From assembly GCA_030913385.1 (NCBI GenBank), contig CP133159.1, forward strand, positions 558,001-622,000: 64,000 nucleotides of DNA. The letters are read 5' to 3'. Shown here in pieces: positions 6,821-15,086 of the stretch. Positions within the stretch are counted from its first letter, which is position 1, and the number at the start of each line of letters is the position of its first letter. This DNA comes from Cytophagaceae bacterium ABcell3 (GTDB lineage Bacteria > Bacteroidota > Bacteroidia > Cytophagales > Cytophagaceae). The position numbers and the translations under genes were made by a program. The notes beneath the pieces were generated by a model that searched no databases, was not told the DNA's origin, and saw only the letters and a program-made list of their open reading frames with translations.

Positions 6821-8320
6821 TTACATTCCAAACGCATAGTAGTGAACGCCTGGTAAATCTTCATAAACACCTTCTAAAAGAACGCCTCCACTTTTATTTT
6901 CCAGTTTTGACATTAACTGGTCTACCGAAGTGATCACTTGCCCGTCTACTTTGGTAATGATAAAACCTTCTTTCATTTGAGTGTGCTTTTTCAATTTGCC
7001 AGCAAATATTTTTGTTACTTGTACCCCGCCATCAATATCAAGTTTCTTAGCAAGGTTACGCTTTATGTCTTTAAATTCTGCACCAAGGATACTGGCCACT
7101 TCATTTCTTTCTTTACTGATAAATGTGGTCTCGCCTTCGTGGTTTTTGAGCTTTACCTTCACATCTTTTTCTTTGCCATTACGGTTCAATGTTACGTTAA
7201 CTTCATCGCCTGGCCTATGTCTGGCGATCATTTCTTGAAGTTTAGGGACAGAGTTTACAGAGGTTCCGTTGATTTCTAAGATCACGTCGCCGGCTTTGAC
7301 ACCAGCATCTGCTGCTGCGCTATTGGCTGCTAAACTGTCTACATATACCCCTCTGCTGACTTTAAGATCTTTTTCTTTTGCTAAGCCCCCATCTACTCCA
7401 CGGATAATTATCCCTAAATACCCTCTTTGGACAATGCCGTATTTAAGCAAGTCCTCTACTACCTTGTTGACCATGTTAGACGGTACGGCAAAGCCATAAC
7501 CTGCATAAGCGCCTGTTGGACTTGCAATGGCAGTGTTTATACCTATCAAAGCGCCCTGTAGGTTTACAAGTGCACCCCCACTGTTGCCTGGGTTAATGGC
7601 TGCATCAGTTTGGATGAAAGACTCAATAGCATACTGGTCTTGCAATATGTTGATGTTCCTACCTTTAGCACTTACGATACCCGCAGTTACGGTAGAGTTT
7701 AAGTTAAACGGATTGCCCACGGCCAATACCCATTCGCCAACTTTGACGTCGTCAGAGTCTACAAAAGAAAGATATGGCAGATCGCTTTCTTTAATTCTGA
7801 TCAAGGCCAAATCGGTACTTGGGTCTGTTCCTACAATAGATGCCTTGTAGGTACGGTTGTCGTGAAGTGTTACCTCTATCTCGTCAGCATTGTCAATAAC
7901 GTGGTTATTGGTCACTATATAACCTTCTTGGTTAATAATTACTCCTGACCCAGTGCCAGTCTTTACTTGTGGGCCACGTTGACCAGGGCCTTCAAACCGG
8001 AAATGAGGTCCAAAGAAATCCTCCCCAAAGAACTCTCTGAACGGGTCTGGTAATTGACGATGCTTACGCTGATTTTGTGCTATCGTTTGACTAGATTTTA
8101 TATGTACTACAGCGTCCATAACCTGTGGGGCTACTGCGGTAAAGTCTAAAGGCACCACTTCATTGTCTTCGTTTACCGTATATACCGCACCTTGAACAGG
8201 AGTAGTATTTACATGTTCTACTTTTACAGTTTTGTCTTTTGGCAATAGGTCTGGTACAAACCATACCGTACCCATTGACACACCTAGTGCTACCAGGCCG
8301 GATGTGATATAGCTCTTCAT
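6821..8320 (-). CDS. degP: HtrA/DegP-family periplasmic serine protease
   Basis: A 499-aa Do-like protease-chaperone for misfolded envelope proteins. A single N-terminal hydrophobic segment (about residues 5-25) exports or anchors it. The trypsin-like domain carries His140 (TNNHVID), Asp170 (DPSTDLALIRI) and Ser247 (NPGNSGGAL). Two PDZ domains follow: the first around GYLGIIIRGVDGGL to VNVTLNRNGKEKDV, and a shorter second one around ILGAEFKDIKRNLA to the end. Family length is about 460-500 aa, so it is complete. It lies downstream of a second Hsp20 gene and a micro-membrane peptide on the same strand, beyond a hairpin, which makes this a protein-quality-control locus. Confidence 0.92.
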   Translation of the reverse strand: MKSYITSGLVALGVSMGTVWFVPDLLPKDKTVKVEHVNTTPVQGAVYTVNEDNEVVPLDFTAVAPQVMDAVVHIKSSQTIAQNQRKHRQLPDPFREFFGEDFFGPHFRFEGPGQRGPQVKTGTGSGVIINQEGYIVTNNHVIDNADEIEVTLHDNRTYKASIVGTDPSTDLALIRIKESDLPYLSFVDSDDVKVGEWVLAVGNPFNLNSTVTAGIVSAKGRNINILQDQYAIESFIQTDAAINPGNSGGALVNLQGALIGINTAIASPTGAYAGYGFAVPSNMVNKVVEDLLKYGIVQRGYLGIIIRGVDGGLAKEKDLKVSRGVYVDSLAANSAAADAGVKAGDVILEINGTSVNSVPKLQEMIARHRPGDEVNVTLNRNGKEKDVKVKLKNHEGETTFISKERNEVASILGAEFKDIKRNLAKKLDIDGGVQVTKIFAGKLKKHTQMKEGFIITKVDGQVITSVDQLMSKLENKSGGVLLEGVYEDLPGVHYYAFGM

Positions 8321-8355
8321 AAAAATTATTTTAGTTTAACTGGTTATTTAGTTTG

Positions 8356-8381
8356 CTTTCGGCTGGAATGCCAGCCGAAGG
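8356..8381. terminator. GC-rich hairpin between the micro-ORF and the HtrA gene
   Basis: TTCGGCTGG-AATG-CCAGCCGAA is a perfect 9-bp stem, extendable to 11 bp. It lies right after the TGA of the 30-aa ORF. No U-tract follows on the minus strand, so it may only attenuate read-through into the protease gene or protect the 3' end of the Hsp20 mRNA. Confidence 0.5.
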
Positions 8382-8385
8382 GTTT

Positions 8386-8478
8386 TCATATGTAAGGTTT
8401 AAATAAATGTTTAAAAATCTGGTAAACTAGTACAGATAAAATGCCGGAAACTAGCAAAAAGGAAAACAAGCTGTCCAT
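8386..8478 (-). CDS. 30-aa single-pass membrane micropeptide
   Basis: The ATG at 8478 is preceded by an excellent Shine-Dalgarno (AAAGGAGGT, 5-6 bases upstream), nearly identical to that of the Hsp20 gene before it. The product starts MDSLFSFLLVSGILSVLVYQ and ends with IFKHLFKPYI. It is one hydrophobic helix with an acidic N-terminus and a basic, aromatic C-terminus, like other bacterial stress micropeptides. It begins 15 bases after the Hsp20 stop, so the two are almost certainly one transcript. Function is unknown; membrane stress signalling or modulation of a membrane partner is speculation. The strong start signal is the reason to treat such a short frame as real. Confidence 0.6.
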   Translation of the reverse strand: MDSLFSFLLVSGILSVLVYQIFKHLFKPYI

Positions 8479-8493
8479 ATAGCACCTCCTTTC

Positions 8494-8865
8494 TCATTTT
8501 ACCATAATTCGCTTTACAGGGTCAAGCTGTGGACAAACGATTTTTAATATGCCATCGTTCCAAGTTGCCTCAATATTGTCTGAGTCTACATTTGCCGGAA
8601 GCGGCCATGTTTTGCTAAAAGAGGCAAAAGCATATTGCGAAAACGTGAGCCCTTGGCTTTGTTTGATGTTGTGAACCCTCTTTTGCGTGGAAACAGATAT
8701 CTTTCCATTCCCCGCCTCTATTCTGATATCATTTTTATTAAAATCCGGAAGCGGTACATTTAGTTCCAGAACACTGGCACTTTGCTGTTTGTCAACTAAA
8801 TCATTTGGCTTTTTGCTGCCCCATAACTTAGCTTTTAACATTTCAAACCACCTTGTTAGTTTCAT
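8494..8865 (-). CDS. Small heat shock protein Hsp20 (second copy, intact)
   Basis: A 123-aa cytosolic holdase. The alpha-crystallin domain spans about residues 30-120: LELNVPLPDFNKNDIRIEA, the SQYAFASFSKTWPLP segment and the NDGILKIVCPQ signature. The N-terminal arm is short and basic (MKLTRWFEMLKAKLWGSKK). The ATG follows AAAGGAGGTAATC, a near-perfect ribosome binding site rare in this phylum. A sigma-54-like promoter about 50 bases upstream and a co-transcribed 30-aa membrane peptide downstream suggest a dedicated stress operon. It is only distantly similar to the split Hsp20 at 1419-3220. Confidence 0.85.
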   Translation of the reverse strand: MKLTRWFEMLKAKLWGSKKPNDLVDKQQSASVLELNVPLPDFNKNDIRIEAGNGKISVSTQKRVHNIKQSQGLTFSQYAFASFSKTWPLPANVDSDNIEATWNDGILKIVCPQLDPVKRIMVK

Positions 8866-8916
8866 GATTACCTCCTTTCTGAAAAATAATCATCAATAGG
8901 ATTTCATTGTATCAAT

Positions 8917-8933
8917 TGCAAATAATATTCCAA
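8917..8933 (-). promoter_or_regulatory. Candidate sigma-54 (RpoN) promoter of the Hsp20/micropeptide operon
   Basis: The minus strand reads TTGGAATATTATTTGCA: GG and GC are 10 bases apart, with TTGGAA as the -24 and TTTGCA as the -12 element. The predicted start of transcription is near 8906, giving a 5' leader of about 40 bases that ends in the strong Shine-Dalgarno. No activator site was identified. Confidence 0.55.
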
Positions 8934-9096
8934 TTTCAACTCTGAGCTGTCAAAAGGTAGTATTTGTTTAAAATATTCTGAACCTCAGATAGAGTTAAGG
9001 TGGTTTTTTATGATAAAAGGGTGCAAGTCATGCAACTATGTTTTTTAGGTCGGACAAAATGTCATAAAAGGTGAAAAATTTTCATGGTTATATATG

Positions 9097-9128
9097 AAAA
9101 AAGGCTTCAGGTAATACTGAAGCCTTTC
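9097..9128. terminator. Terminator after the PepSY-like lipoprotein gene
   Basis: AAAGGCTTCAG-GTAATA-CTGAAGCCTTT, an 11-bp stem with A/T tails on both sides, just downstream of the minus-strand stop at 9150. Confidence 0.75.
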
Positions 9129-9149
9129 TATGAAATGTTCAATTATTGA

Positions 9150-9611
9150 TTATCTTCTGTCTATTCTCTTGAGAGTTCCGTCTTCTCTGTAGGTAGCTTC
9201 CAGATCCATTCCGTCTTCTTCAAACTCCACAACGTAGTCGCCGTTATCCTCTTCCCATTCAACGTTTTCAGCTTCTGGGTAACGCTGGTTGAAGTTTTGG
9301 ATTACTTCTTCCGGAATTTCTGCCTCTTCTTCTTCTTCAGGTTCAAGGCCTCCAAAGATACCCTCTTCTTCTTCAACGCTTCTTAATGTACCATCTGGGT
9401 GATAAACAGCCTCCATTTCGGTATCGTTATATTCAAACTCAACCTCATAGTTGCCGTTATCCTCTCTCCACTCAACATCAGTTGCTTCTGGATAACGTTG
9501 GTTAAATGAAGTTACAACCTCTGCTGGCACTTCTGCTTGCTGTAAACCTCCACGGTTACACCCTGTAAAAGCTAACGCTCCTGCTGTTAATACTAAAATT
9601 AACTTTTTCAT
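9150..9611 (-). CDS. Lipoprotein with two PepSY-like (BLIP-fold) repeats
   Basis: A 153-aa protein when started at the ATG at 9611, where a lipoprotein signal begins (MKKLILVLTAGALAFTGC, lipobox FTGC). The frame extends further upstream, but those residues do not look coding. The mature part holds two copies of one module: VVTSFNQRYPEATDVEWRE... and VIQNFNQRYPEAENVEWEE..., each followed by VEFE and LR/LKR strands, separated by a glutamate-rich linker. This is the PepSY-like putative beta-lactamase-inhibitor fold common in small Bacteroidota periplasmic proteins. Its ligand is unknown. The protein is very acidic. Confidence 0.7.
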   Translation of the reverse strand: MKKLILVLTAGALAFTGCNRGGLQQAEVPAEVVTSFNQRYPEATDVEWREDNGNYEVEFEYNDTEMEAVYHPDGTLRSVEEEEGIFGGLEPEEEEEAEIPEEVIQNFNQRYPEAENVEWEEDNGDYVVEFEEDGMDLEATYREDGTLKRIDRR

Positions 9612-9817
9612 ATTCTTCCCTACGTTTTCATTTCCTTTACTTAAATGTAACTGGTGGGCAAGCATAATGTTTTTTTGGTGAAATGGAGCAATGTCATTAG
9701 TGATGGTGCAAAAGGTCATATGCTTGAAATGCTGCTTTTGGCACTTTTGTATCAATATTACGGAAGGGGAGAGAAATTTTGGTTATGGGCTTTTTTCACT
9801 ATTTAACTAATAAAGGC

Positions 9818-9946
9818 ATGAGCAATGTAAAAGTATTTATTATGATCATTTTGGTATGTGCCGGTATCCGTTTCGCCAATACCGACGCTTCAGGTGAGGA
9901 AGATAAAAAAAACCTTAAGGTGCATAAAGAAAATTATCTGCCTTAA
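9818..9946 (+). CDS. Possible 42-aa secreted peptide
   Basis: ATG at 9818 opens a 42-codon frame with a hydrophobic signal-like start (MSNVKVFIMIILVCAGIRFA) and a short charged tail rich in Asp, Glu and Lys. The last codons lie inside a long inverted repeat (9910-9951). An AAAGG sequence lies shortly before the ATG. No homologue is recognised. It could also be chance coding in intergenic DNA. Confidence 0.3.
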   Translation: MSNVKVFIMIILVCAGIRFANTDASGEEDKKNLKVHKENYLP

Positions 9947-9951
9947 GGTTT
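9910..9951. terminator. Inverted repeat AAACCTTAAGG at the convergent junction
   Basis: A perfect 11-bp stem (AAACCTTAAGG / CCTTAAGGTTT) with a 20-base loop. It lies between the putative 42-aa ORF and the convergent VC0807-family gene; a bidirectional terminator is the simplest reading. Confidence 0.45.
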
Positions 9952-9973
9952 AACCTTGAATAGTTTAAAGAGA

Positions 9974-10672
9974 TCAGCTTCTGAAGATCTGGTTTGTTTC
10001 TAGACCAGTCAGGTTTTTTATAGACTTTACTACATAATAAAGTATTAAAAACAAGAAGATTAATGAAGGCAGTACAATAACCGGGTAACTCATCATGGTC
10101 ATTTCCCCAAGTTCATTATTATACTCTACAGTGCCAGGCTCTCCTTTTACAATGACTTTTGCCAATATATAGTTTAACGCTGCTGATATAAAAAAGGAAA
10201 TGGAAAGAAAGATATTGGCATTTGTCAACACCTTGCTAAATGCTTTTTCGTTGCCGCTGTTGCTGACCCTTTGGTTAATTTCATCAAGATTTACCAGTTC
10301 ATTTCTAAATATCAGCTTATTGAACAAAGGGTATTTTGTTTTTACTGATATCAATATTGCCACGCCAATGACAAATGGGATCAGCGACTCTTTGATGGCC
10401 AGATACTCTACCGGCAACTTCATTAGACTAATGCCTCCTGTTAAGGCAATGCTAATAAGTCCCAAAATGGAAACGAAGTTTTTCCTTTTATTAATTGCCA
10501 AATCGTAAAGGCCGTAAACCAACGGAAACAAAACCGCTAAGATTAAACCATATAAAGGGCCTAGGTGTTCTTCGCTGCTAAACTTCGTTAATAAAACTAC
10601 TGGTATGACAATGTTTATTAGGAGGTTGGCAAACTGGTTTTCTTTTTTCTTTGCTGCTATTGGTTTTTCCAT
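9974..10672 (-). CDS. VC0807-family integral membrane protein
   Basis: A 232-aa polytopic protein with about six hydrophobic segments (around residues 15-30, 37-57, 65-85, 93-110, 150-172 and 195-215). The layout LLINIVIPVVLLTKF, then GPLYGLILAVLFPLVYGLYD and NFVSILGLISIALTGG, is that of the VC0807/septation-protein-A-like family. No biochemical role is established for the family. It is monocistronic here, ending against the hairpin at 9910-9951. Confidence 0.6.
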   Translation of the reverse strand: MEKPIAAKKKENQFANLLINIVIPVVLLTKFSSEEHLGPLYGLILAVLFPLVYGLYDLAINKRKNFVSILGLISIALTGGISLMKLPVEYLAIKESLIPFVIGVAILISVKTKYPLFNKLIFRNELVNLDEINQRVSNSGNEKAFSKVLTNANIFLSISFFISAALNYILAKVIVKGEPGTVEYNNELGEMTMMSYPVIVLPSLIFLFLILYYVVKSIKNLTGLETNQIFRS

Positions 10673-10733
10673 TTGTTATAATATGACTATCTAAAAGACA
10701 AATATTCACTTTAGTTCAACGTTTAACTTTAAC

Positions 10734-10878
10734 TTTTGCAATAGAACTTTCTATTACGAATAAAATAAAACAACACTTGCCTCGCTCACATTTGTGTCCT
10801 AACCATATGCTGCTATGCTTTGCGAACGAAAAGTGCTGACCTATTGTATTTTTTCCTCATGACAAATCTATTGCAAAA
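10734..10878. repeat. Dispersed inverted-repeat element, family A, copy 1
   Basis: Bounded by a perfect 12-bp inverted repeat (TTTTGCAATAGA at 10734 and TCTATTGCAAAA at 10867). The interior shares TCGCTCACATTTGTGTC, a GCTGCTATGCTNTGCGA stretch and CTCCTCATGA-like bases with the element at 41729-41869. It lies in the 408-base gap between the VC0807 gene and a lipoprotein gene. I see no other feature in that gap. Confidence 0.6.
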
Positions 10879-11080
10879 TAGAGCTTAAAGCGCTAAAATA
10901 AGTATCTAAAGTTTAGTTTTTTATAAAATTACCGTATTTATACTTCAATATCTAACAACTCTTATACCATTTAAGGTCATAATGGTATAATATTTTTCAC
11001 TGTCCATTTTAAAACAGATTGCCAATAACATTTTTTTGACTTTCTGGTAAGTATTCGTTAGAACTAAAAGATTTATATTT

Positions 11081-11515
11081 ATGTATAGACCATGTTTTTT
11101 TAAATTCAATGGGGTCATATCTTTTTTAACCTTTGTAATTTTTTTGTCCTCTGGTTGTGCTAGTACAGGTTTTCATGCATCAGTTAACAATACTTCAGTG
11201 CAGCTCAATACTGGAAACTATAATATAGTAGCCAAAAATGTTCGTGGACAGGCATCTGCACGCTATTTATTAGGGTTTAGCTACAACCTGGGCCTTTACT
11301 CTCAGACTTTAGCTGCCATACCCCTAGATAGCGATCGGGCACTTTATGTTCAAGCGATGGAAGACCTTTGGCGGCAGTTTGAAGAAACACATGGAGCCGT
11401 AGAAGGAAGAAGACTGGCTTTGGCCAATATCAGGTACGATACACAGGCGGTAAACTTGTTTTTTTATACGAGGCCGGAAGTTTATATAGTCGCTGATGTG
11501 ATAGAGTTTGATTAG
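11081..11515 (+). CDS. Small lipoprotein, possibly DUF6567 family
   Basis: A 144-aa protein with a lipoprotein signal ending at SSGCAS (about residues 23-28). The mature domain includes NTSVQLNTGNYNIVAKNVRG, SARYLLGFSYNLG and a C-terminal YTRPEVYIVADVIEFD. It resembles the small Bacteroidota lipoproteins with a V-x-L-x-x-x-N-Y-x-V-V pattern (DUF6567), though I am not certain. It probably sits in the outer membrane facing the periplasm. Function unknown. It is followed by a palindromic repeat of family B. Confidence 0.55.
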   Translation: MYRPCFFKFNGVISFLTFVIFLSSGCASTGFHASVNNTSVQLNTGNYNIVAKNVRGQASARYLLGFSYNLGLYSQTLAAIPLDSDRALYVQAMEDLWRQFEETHGAVEGRRLALANIRYDTQAVNLFFYTRPEVYIVADVIEFD

Positions 11516-11530
11516 CCAGATATTTATGTA

Positions 11531-11591
11531 GGGCGCACTGATACCTAGTGTTGTGGCTACACTACGTATCAGTGACTTTTTCAGCAGACCC
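11531..11591. repeat. Short palindromic element, family B (IS1182-like ends), 61 bp
   Basis: The right end GGGTCTGCTGAAAAAGT (minus strand) matches the end of the IS1182-like element at 21073. The left end is GGGCGCACTGA. The core CACTGATAC...GTATCAGTG is palindromic. The flanks (TATGTA / ATGTGC) could be a decayed target duplication. Confidence 0.55.
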
Positions 11592-11657
11592 ATGTGCCTG
11601 GCTAATTAAACTTGGCCGAAAATAAAATTTTAGCTTATAGGCTCTTCATTGTCGTGT

Positions 11658-13202
11658 TTACACAACTTTTACGTCAGGCATGTTGTCATGGTTTTTTCTA
11701 ATGACCTCATATATGTCATGCCTGCGATCTTTTAGGTTGGTTACACTTCCATGATTATGGAGTTCATCAAGTAGGTTTAAATCAACATCTGCTATGAGAA
11801 TCATTTCGTTATTGGCAGTGGTTTCTCCTTTGAGACCTGTATTGGGAAAAGCAAAGTCACAAGGTGTAAGTACTGCAGACTGCGCATATTGGATATCCAT
11901 GTTTTTCACTCTTGGCAGGTTGCCGACACTTCCCGCAATCGCAACAAAACATTCGTTTTCAATGGCTCTTGCCTGTGCACAATGTCGAACACGTGAATAG
12001 GCTGTTTGTGTATCTGCCAAGAATGGAACAAACAAAATTCTCATTCCTTCATCTGCGAGCACTCTTGATAGTTCGGGAAACTCTACGTCATAGCAGATCA
12101 AAACACCGATCCTGCCACAATCTGTGTCAAACGCTTTTATGCTGTCACCACCTTTGAGCGCCCAATACTTGGCTTCAGCCGGAGTAACGTGGATTTTTTC
12201 ATACTTTTCCCTTGTTCCGTTTCTTCTGCATAAATATCCAACATTGGTAAGTTTATCATCTTTATATTCTGGCATACTTCCAGTAATAATGTTGATGTTG
12301 TATTTAATAGCAAGTTCGGTAAACCTTTCTTTCATTTCACTGGAAAAACTTGCCAACTTTTTAATAGCATCGGATTCTGGTAGCTCATTATGTTCAGCCA
12401 TGAGCGGCGCATTGAAGTACTCAGGGAATAGAGCGAAATCTGTCTTATAGGCAGCAAGCGCATCCACAAAGTACTCAACTTGTTGAAATAGGTCTTCAAT
12501 TCCGGTATATAACCGCATTTGCCACTGTACAAGCCCTAACCTTACGGTAGTTTTTTCTGAACCAAATGCCTTTGGCTTATCTTGGTAATAGATATTTAGC
12601 CAATGGAGCAGTACCGCATCTTCGCAAGACTCAAGGTCATAGGGCAGATATCCTTTTAGAACCCGCTTAGGCTGAAAGTCGTTAGATAGTTGGAAGTTTA
12701 AGATCGGGTCGCTTATTTCTTTGTTGCGCACCTTTTGTATATATTCCTTAGGGGAAAGGCTGTCTTTGTAGATGTGATAGTTGGGTATACGCCCACCGAA
12801 AACAATGGCTTTTAAGTTGAGACCCTCGCATAGTTCTTTTCTAGCTTCATAAAGCCGTTGCCCTAAGCGCTTCCCTCTATGTTCGGGTGAAATAAAAACC
12901 TCTATACCGTACAAGGTGTCTCCTTTAGGGCTATGTGTGTCAAAGGTATAGTTCCCTGTTATTTCCTTATAGGTGTGGTTATCTCCAAACTTTTCATATT
13001 TTACGATAATGGCCAATGCGCAGCCTACTACTTTTTCATTTACCGTAATTACAAACTGCCCTTGGGGAAACAGTTCTAATAAACGGGAAATTTGCTGTTT
13101 GCCCCAGTAGTGCCCTGTATTCGGGTAAGCTTTTTCCATTGCAGTTCTCAAGCCCTCATAATCTTCTAAGTTAAGGTTGCGCAGGTTTATAATTTCTGTC
13201 AT
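11658..13202 (-). CDS. Fused GNAT acetyltransferase and carbon-nitrogen hydrolase
   Basis: A 514-aa two-domain enzyme. Residues 1-150 are a GNAT acetyltransferase with the acetyl-CoA loop SPEHRGKRLGQRLYEAR (about 105-121). Residues 218-510 are a nitrilase/omega-amidase-type amidohydrolase with the full triad: Glu261 (LFPEYFN), Lys336 (YEKIHVTP) and Cys370 (GVLICYDVEFPE). This fusion recurs in Bacteroidota and Proteobacteria; the natural substrate is not established, but acyl transfer coupled to amide hydrolysis on a small amine is plausible. It is monocistronic. The start ATG is at the GNAT domain edge, so no N-terminal extension is missing. Confidence 0.85.
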   Translation of the reverse strand: MTEIINLRNLNLEDYEGLRTAMEKAYPNTGHYWGKQQISRLLELFPQGQFVITVNEKVVGCALAIIVKYEKFGDNHTYKEITGNYTFDTHSPKGDTLYGIEVFISPEHRGKRLGQRLYEARKELCEGLNLKAIVFGGRIPNYHIYKDSLSPKEYIQKVRNKEISDPILNFQLSNDFQPKRVLKGYLPYDLESCEDAVLLHWLNIYYQDKPKAFGSEKTTVRLGLVQWQMRLYTGIEDLFQQVEYFVDALAAYKTDFALFPEYFNAPLMAEHNELPESDAIKKLASFSSEMKERFTELAIKYNINIITGSMPEYKDDKLTNVGYLCRRNGTREKYEKIHVTPAEAKYWALKGGDSIKAFDTDCGRIGVLICYDVEFPELSRVLADEGMRILFVPFLADTQTAYSRVRHCAQARAIENECFVAIAGSVGNLPRVKNMDIQYAQSAVLTPCDFAFPNTGLKGETTANNEMILIADVDLNLLDELHNHGSVTNLKDRRHDIYEVIRKNHDNMPDVKVV

Positions 13203-13475
13203 ATTTTGTTTCTGTTTTTACTGTAAGGCAATGGGTTTATAACAAGTAGGGCTGTTCACTTGGTTCCTAATGGCACTTTTTCTTTATTTCTTGAAGATAA
13301 CAATAGGTTTGGTAAGGGGAGCAATAATATATTATTAAATTTTTTAAATTTTTTTTAACACTTAGCCATTTAAAGGGTTAGGTCAGTATTAAGGTTGATA
13401 AAAACGGATTTTTGTCATTTGAAGTAATTAGGGTATTAAGGAATTTGCACAACTAAAACAAGTAAATTTAAATTT

Positions 13476-14135
13476 ATGAAAAAGATCATTTTTACCACGG
13501 CACTAGCTGTATTGTCATTTTTCTCAGGCTACAAAGCAGATGCTCAATTTTCTTTAGGAGCCAGAGCTGGTTTGAACTTTTCTACCTTTTCAGGAGAATT
13601 GCCTGATGATATAGATCGGAGATGGGTGGTTGGCCCTAAGTTCGGAGCCATTGTTAACTATGGCTTTACCGACGTTTTCTCGATTCAGGGAGAGATTAAC
13701 TATTCTATGCAAGGTGGCCAGACGATGCGCTATCCAACTATTGAAGATGAAAGGATGGCGTTAGGATATATTAATGTGCCTCTTCTTGCCAAGTTCACTT
13801 TTGGCGATGAAAATTTCAGGTATTTTGTTAATGCAGGCCCTTATGCTGGTTTTGCCGCTAGGGGTAGATTGTTAGGTGATGATTACAGTGAAGTGGTAAG
13901 CACGTATGATGCCCCTGTGTACAGAAGAGACTATGGTTTTGCTGTAGGAGCGGGTGTAATGTACCCAATGGGGCCAGGCAATATTCTTTTTGAAGCAAGG
14001 TATACCCATGGTATATTTGATGTTATGGTACGTGATGGTGTGCGTCCAAACGAAACTCCTGAAGGGGTAGATCCTAGACAAACTAGGGTTATCCATTTAT
14101 CAGTTGGATATTTGATTCCTTTTGGGGTTCACTAA
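13476..14135 (+). CDS. Outer membrane beta-barrel protein (PorT/OmpA-like porin family)
   Basis: A 219-aa protein with a signal peptide (MKKIIFTTALAVLSFFSGYKADA). It is followed by alternating amphipathic strands such as FSLGARAGLNFSTFSG, VGPKFGAIVNYGFTDVFSIQGEINYSMQ and INVPLLAKFTFG, ending in HLSVGYLIPFGVH. This is the eight-stranded porin-family fold (outer membrane protein beta-barrel, PF13568-like). No specific ligand can be inferred. A terminator hairpin follows. Confidence 0.8.
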   Translation: MKKIIFTTALAVLSFFSGYKADAQFSLGARAGLNFSTFSGELPDDIDRRWVVGPKFGAIVNYGFTDVFSIQGEINYSMQGGQTMRYPTIEDERMALGYINVPLLAKFTFGDENFRYFVNAGPYAGFAARGRLLGDDYSEVVSTYDAPVYRRDYGFAVGAGVMYPMGPGNILFEARYTHGIFDVMVRDGVRPNETPEGVDPRQTRVIHLSVGYLIPFGVH

Positions 14136-14165
14136 GATATTTATAATATTTATAATATTTTTTTA

Positions 14166-14201
14166 CAAGGGGTATGGGTTTCCATGTCCCTTTTTTTATT
14201 G
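14166..14201 (+). terminator. Terminator after the beta-barrel gene
   Basis: AAGGGGTATGG-GTTT-CCATGTCCCTTTTTTT: stem with a T7 run, 30 bases after the stop codon. An AT-rich direct repeat (ATATTTATA, about three copies) precedes it. Confidence 0.7.
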
Positions 14202-14367
14202 TAGGCCACATTTTTATTAGAAATTGTTCAATAGGTTTAGTTATTGGTGAAGGGGTTTTCCGAGGATGGTTTTTGAGAATTATCACCTTAAATTTTTTAG
14301 GCTATCCACGAGCGTAAATATACTTTATGGCCTCACACAATTGAAAAGTATTTAAGCCGTTAAAGTA

Positions 14368-14985
14368 GGGCGCACTGAAAAACGCCCAAAATATTGATCT
14401 GTTAATGCTTGTATAAAGGTTATGAGCTATAGATGCAGTTTTTCGGTTATTTCTTATTTTCGTGGACAGTAATTTGAGAACCTTTTAATCCAATACTTTT
14501 TTTGGGCTAGCTTCTAGCACACTTCTATTTTATGGCCTTACATTCGATGTATTCCAATACGTCTTCATGTAGGGCCATACACAATGTAGCCACAAGGCAT
14601 GTGACGGTGGTTGGGATAATATGTTGGTTACCTGTCAGCGTCTCTTGGACCTGACAGCGTAAGTGATAACAAATCTTGCCGATAAAAAATCGGCACTACA
14701 AGAATCACATCATCTGGTTAGTGGGGATACTATTTTTTTATAATTAACAGAAAAACAAGGACTTAACCGTCATTGCGAGGCGCAAGATAGCAGTAGGTTA
14801 AGTTTCTTGGTTTAAAATATAAACCTTTCGTTCCTATGAAAAAAAGCTGCGGCAATCTGTCTTCGGTAAGCTGTAATGGCTGGCTTATAGGGTGTTAAAT
14901 ACTAGACCAGACGATGAGATTGCTTCGTCATTCCTCCTCGCAATGTCTTGTGGCTACACACGCTTGTGGCTTTTTCAGCAGGCCC
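14368..14985. repeat. Repeat-rich intergenic block, family B element and a CATTGCGAGG palindrome
   Basis: The left end AGGGCGCACTGAAAAACGCCC and about 135 bases after it match, inverted, the element at 23059-23207. The right end GGGCCTGCTGAAAAAG (minus strand, ending at 14985) matches the IS1182-like terminus. Inside, CGTCATTGCGAGG (14768-14780) and CTCGCAATG (14937-14945) bracket another imperfect palindrome with GAAGCAATCT-like arms, a type of intergenic repeat seen in many bacteria. The 1-kb gap 14136-15145 has no convincing ORF. Confidence 0.55.
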
Positions 14986-15055
14986 TATCATGGATAATGG
15001 CAGTATTTTGCACCGACAAAAACTGGTACTTCAATAAGAAAAACGGAGGAATGAG

Positions 15056-15086
15056 AAACCGGGCTTAAGCAAGTCCGGTTTTTTTA
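15056..15086 (+). terminator. Orphan rho-independent terminator
   Basis: AAACCGGGCTT-AAGC-AAGTCCGGTTTTTTT has a strong stem and a T-run on the plus strand. The nearest plus-strand gene ends almost 1 kb upstream at 14135, so this may end an unannotated RNA from the repeat block. Alternatively it guards the convergent LRR gene. Confidence 0.6.

Noticed and set aside
9735-9760. TTGGCACTTTTGTATC as a third sigma-54 promoter
   Set aside because: The -24 half is good, but the -12 position reads TATC with no GC, so spacing and sequence fail.
14768-14945. CATTGCGAGG arms as a CRISPR-like repeat
   Set aside because: Only two inverted arms, not direct repeats with spacers; fits a common intergenic palindrome.
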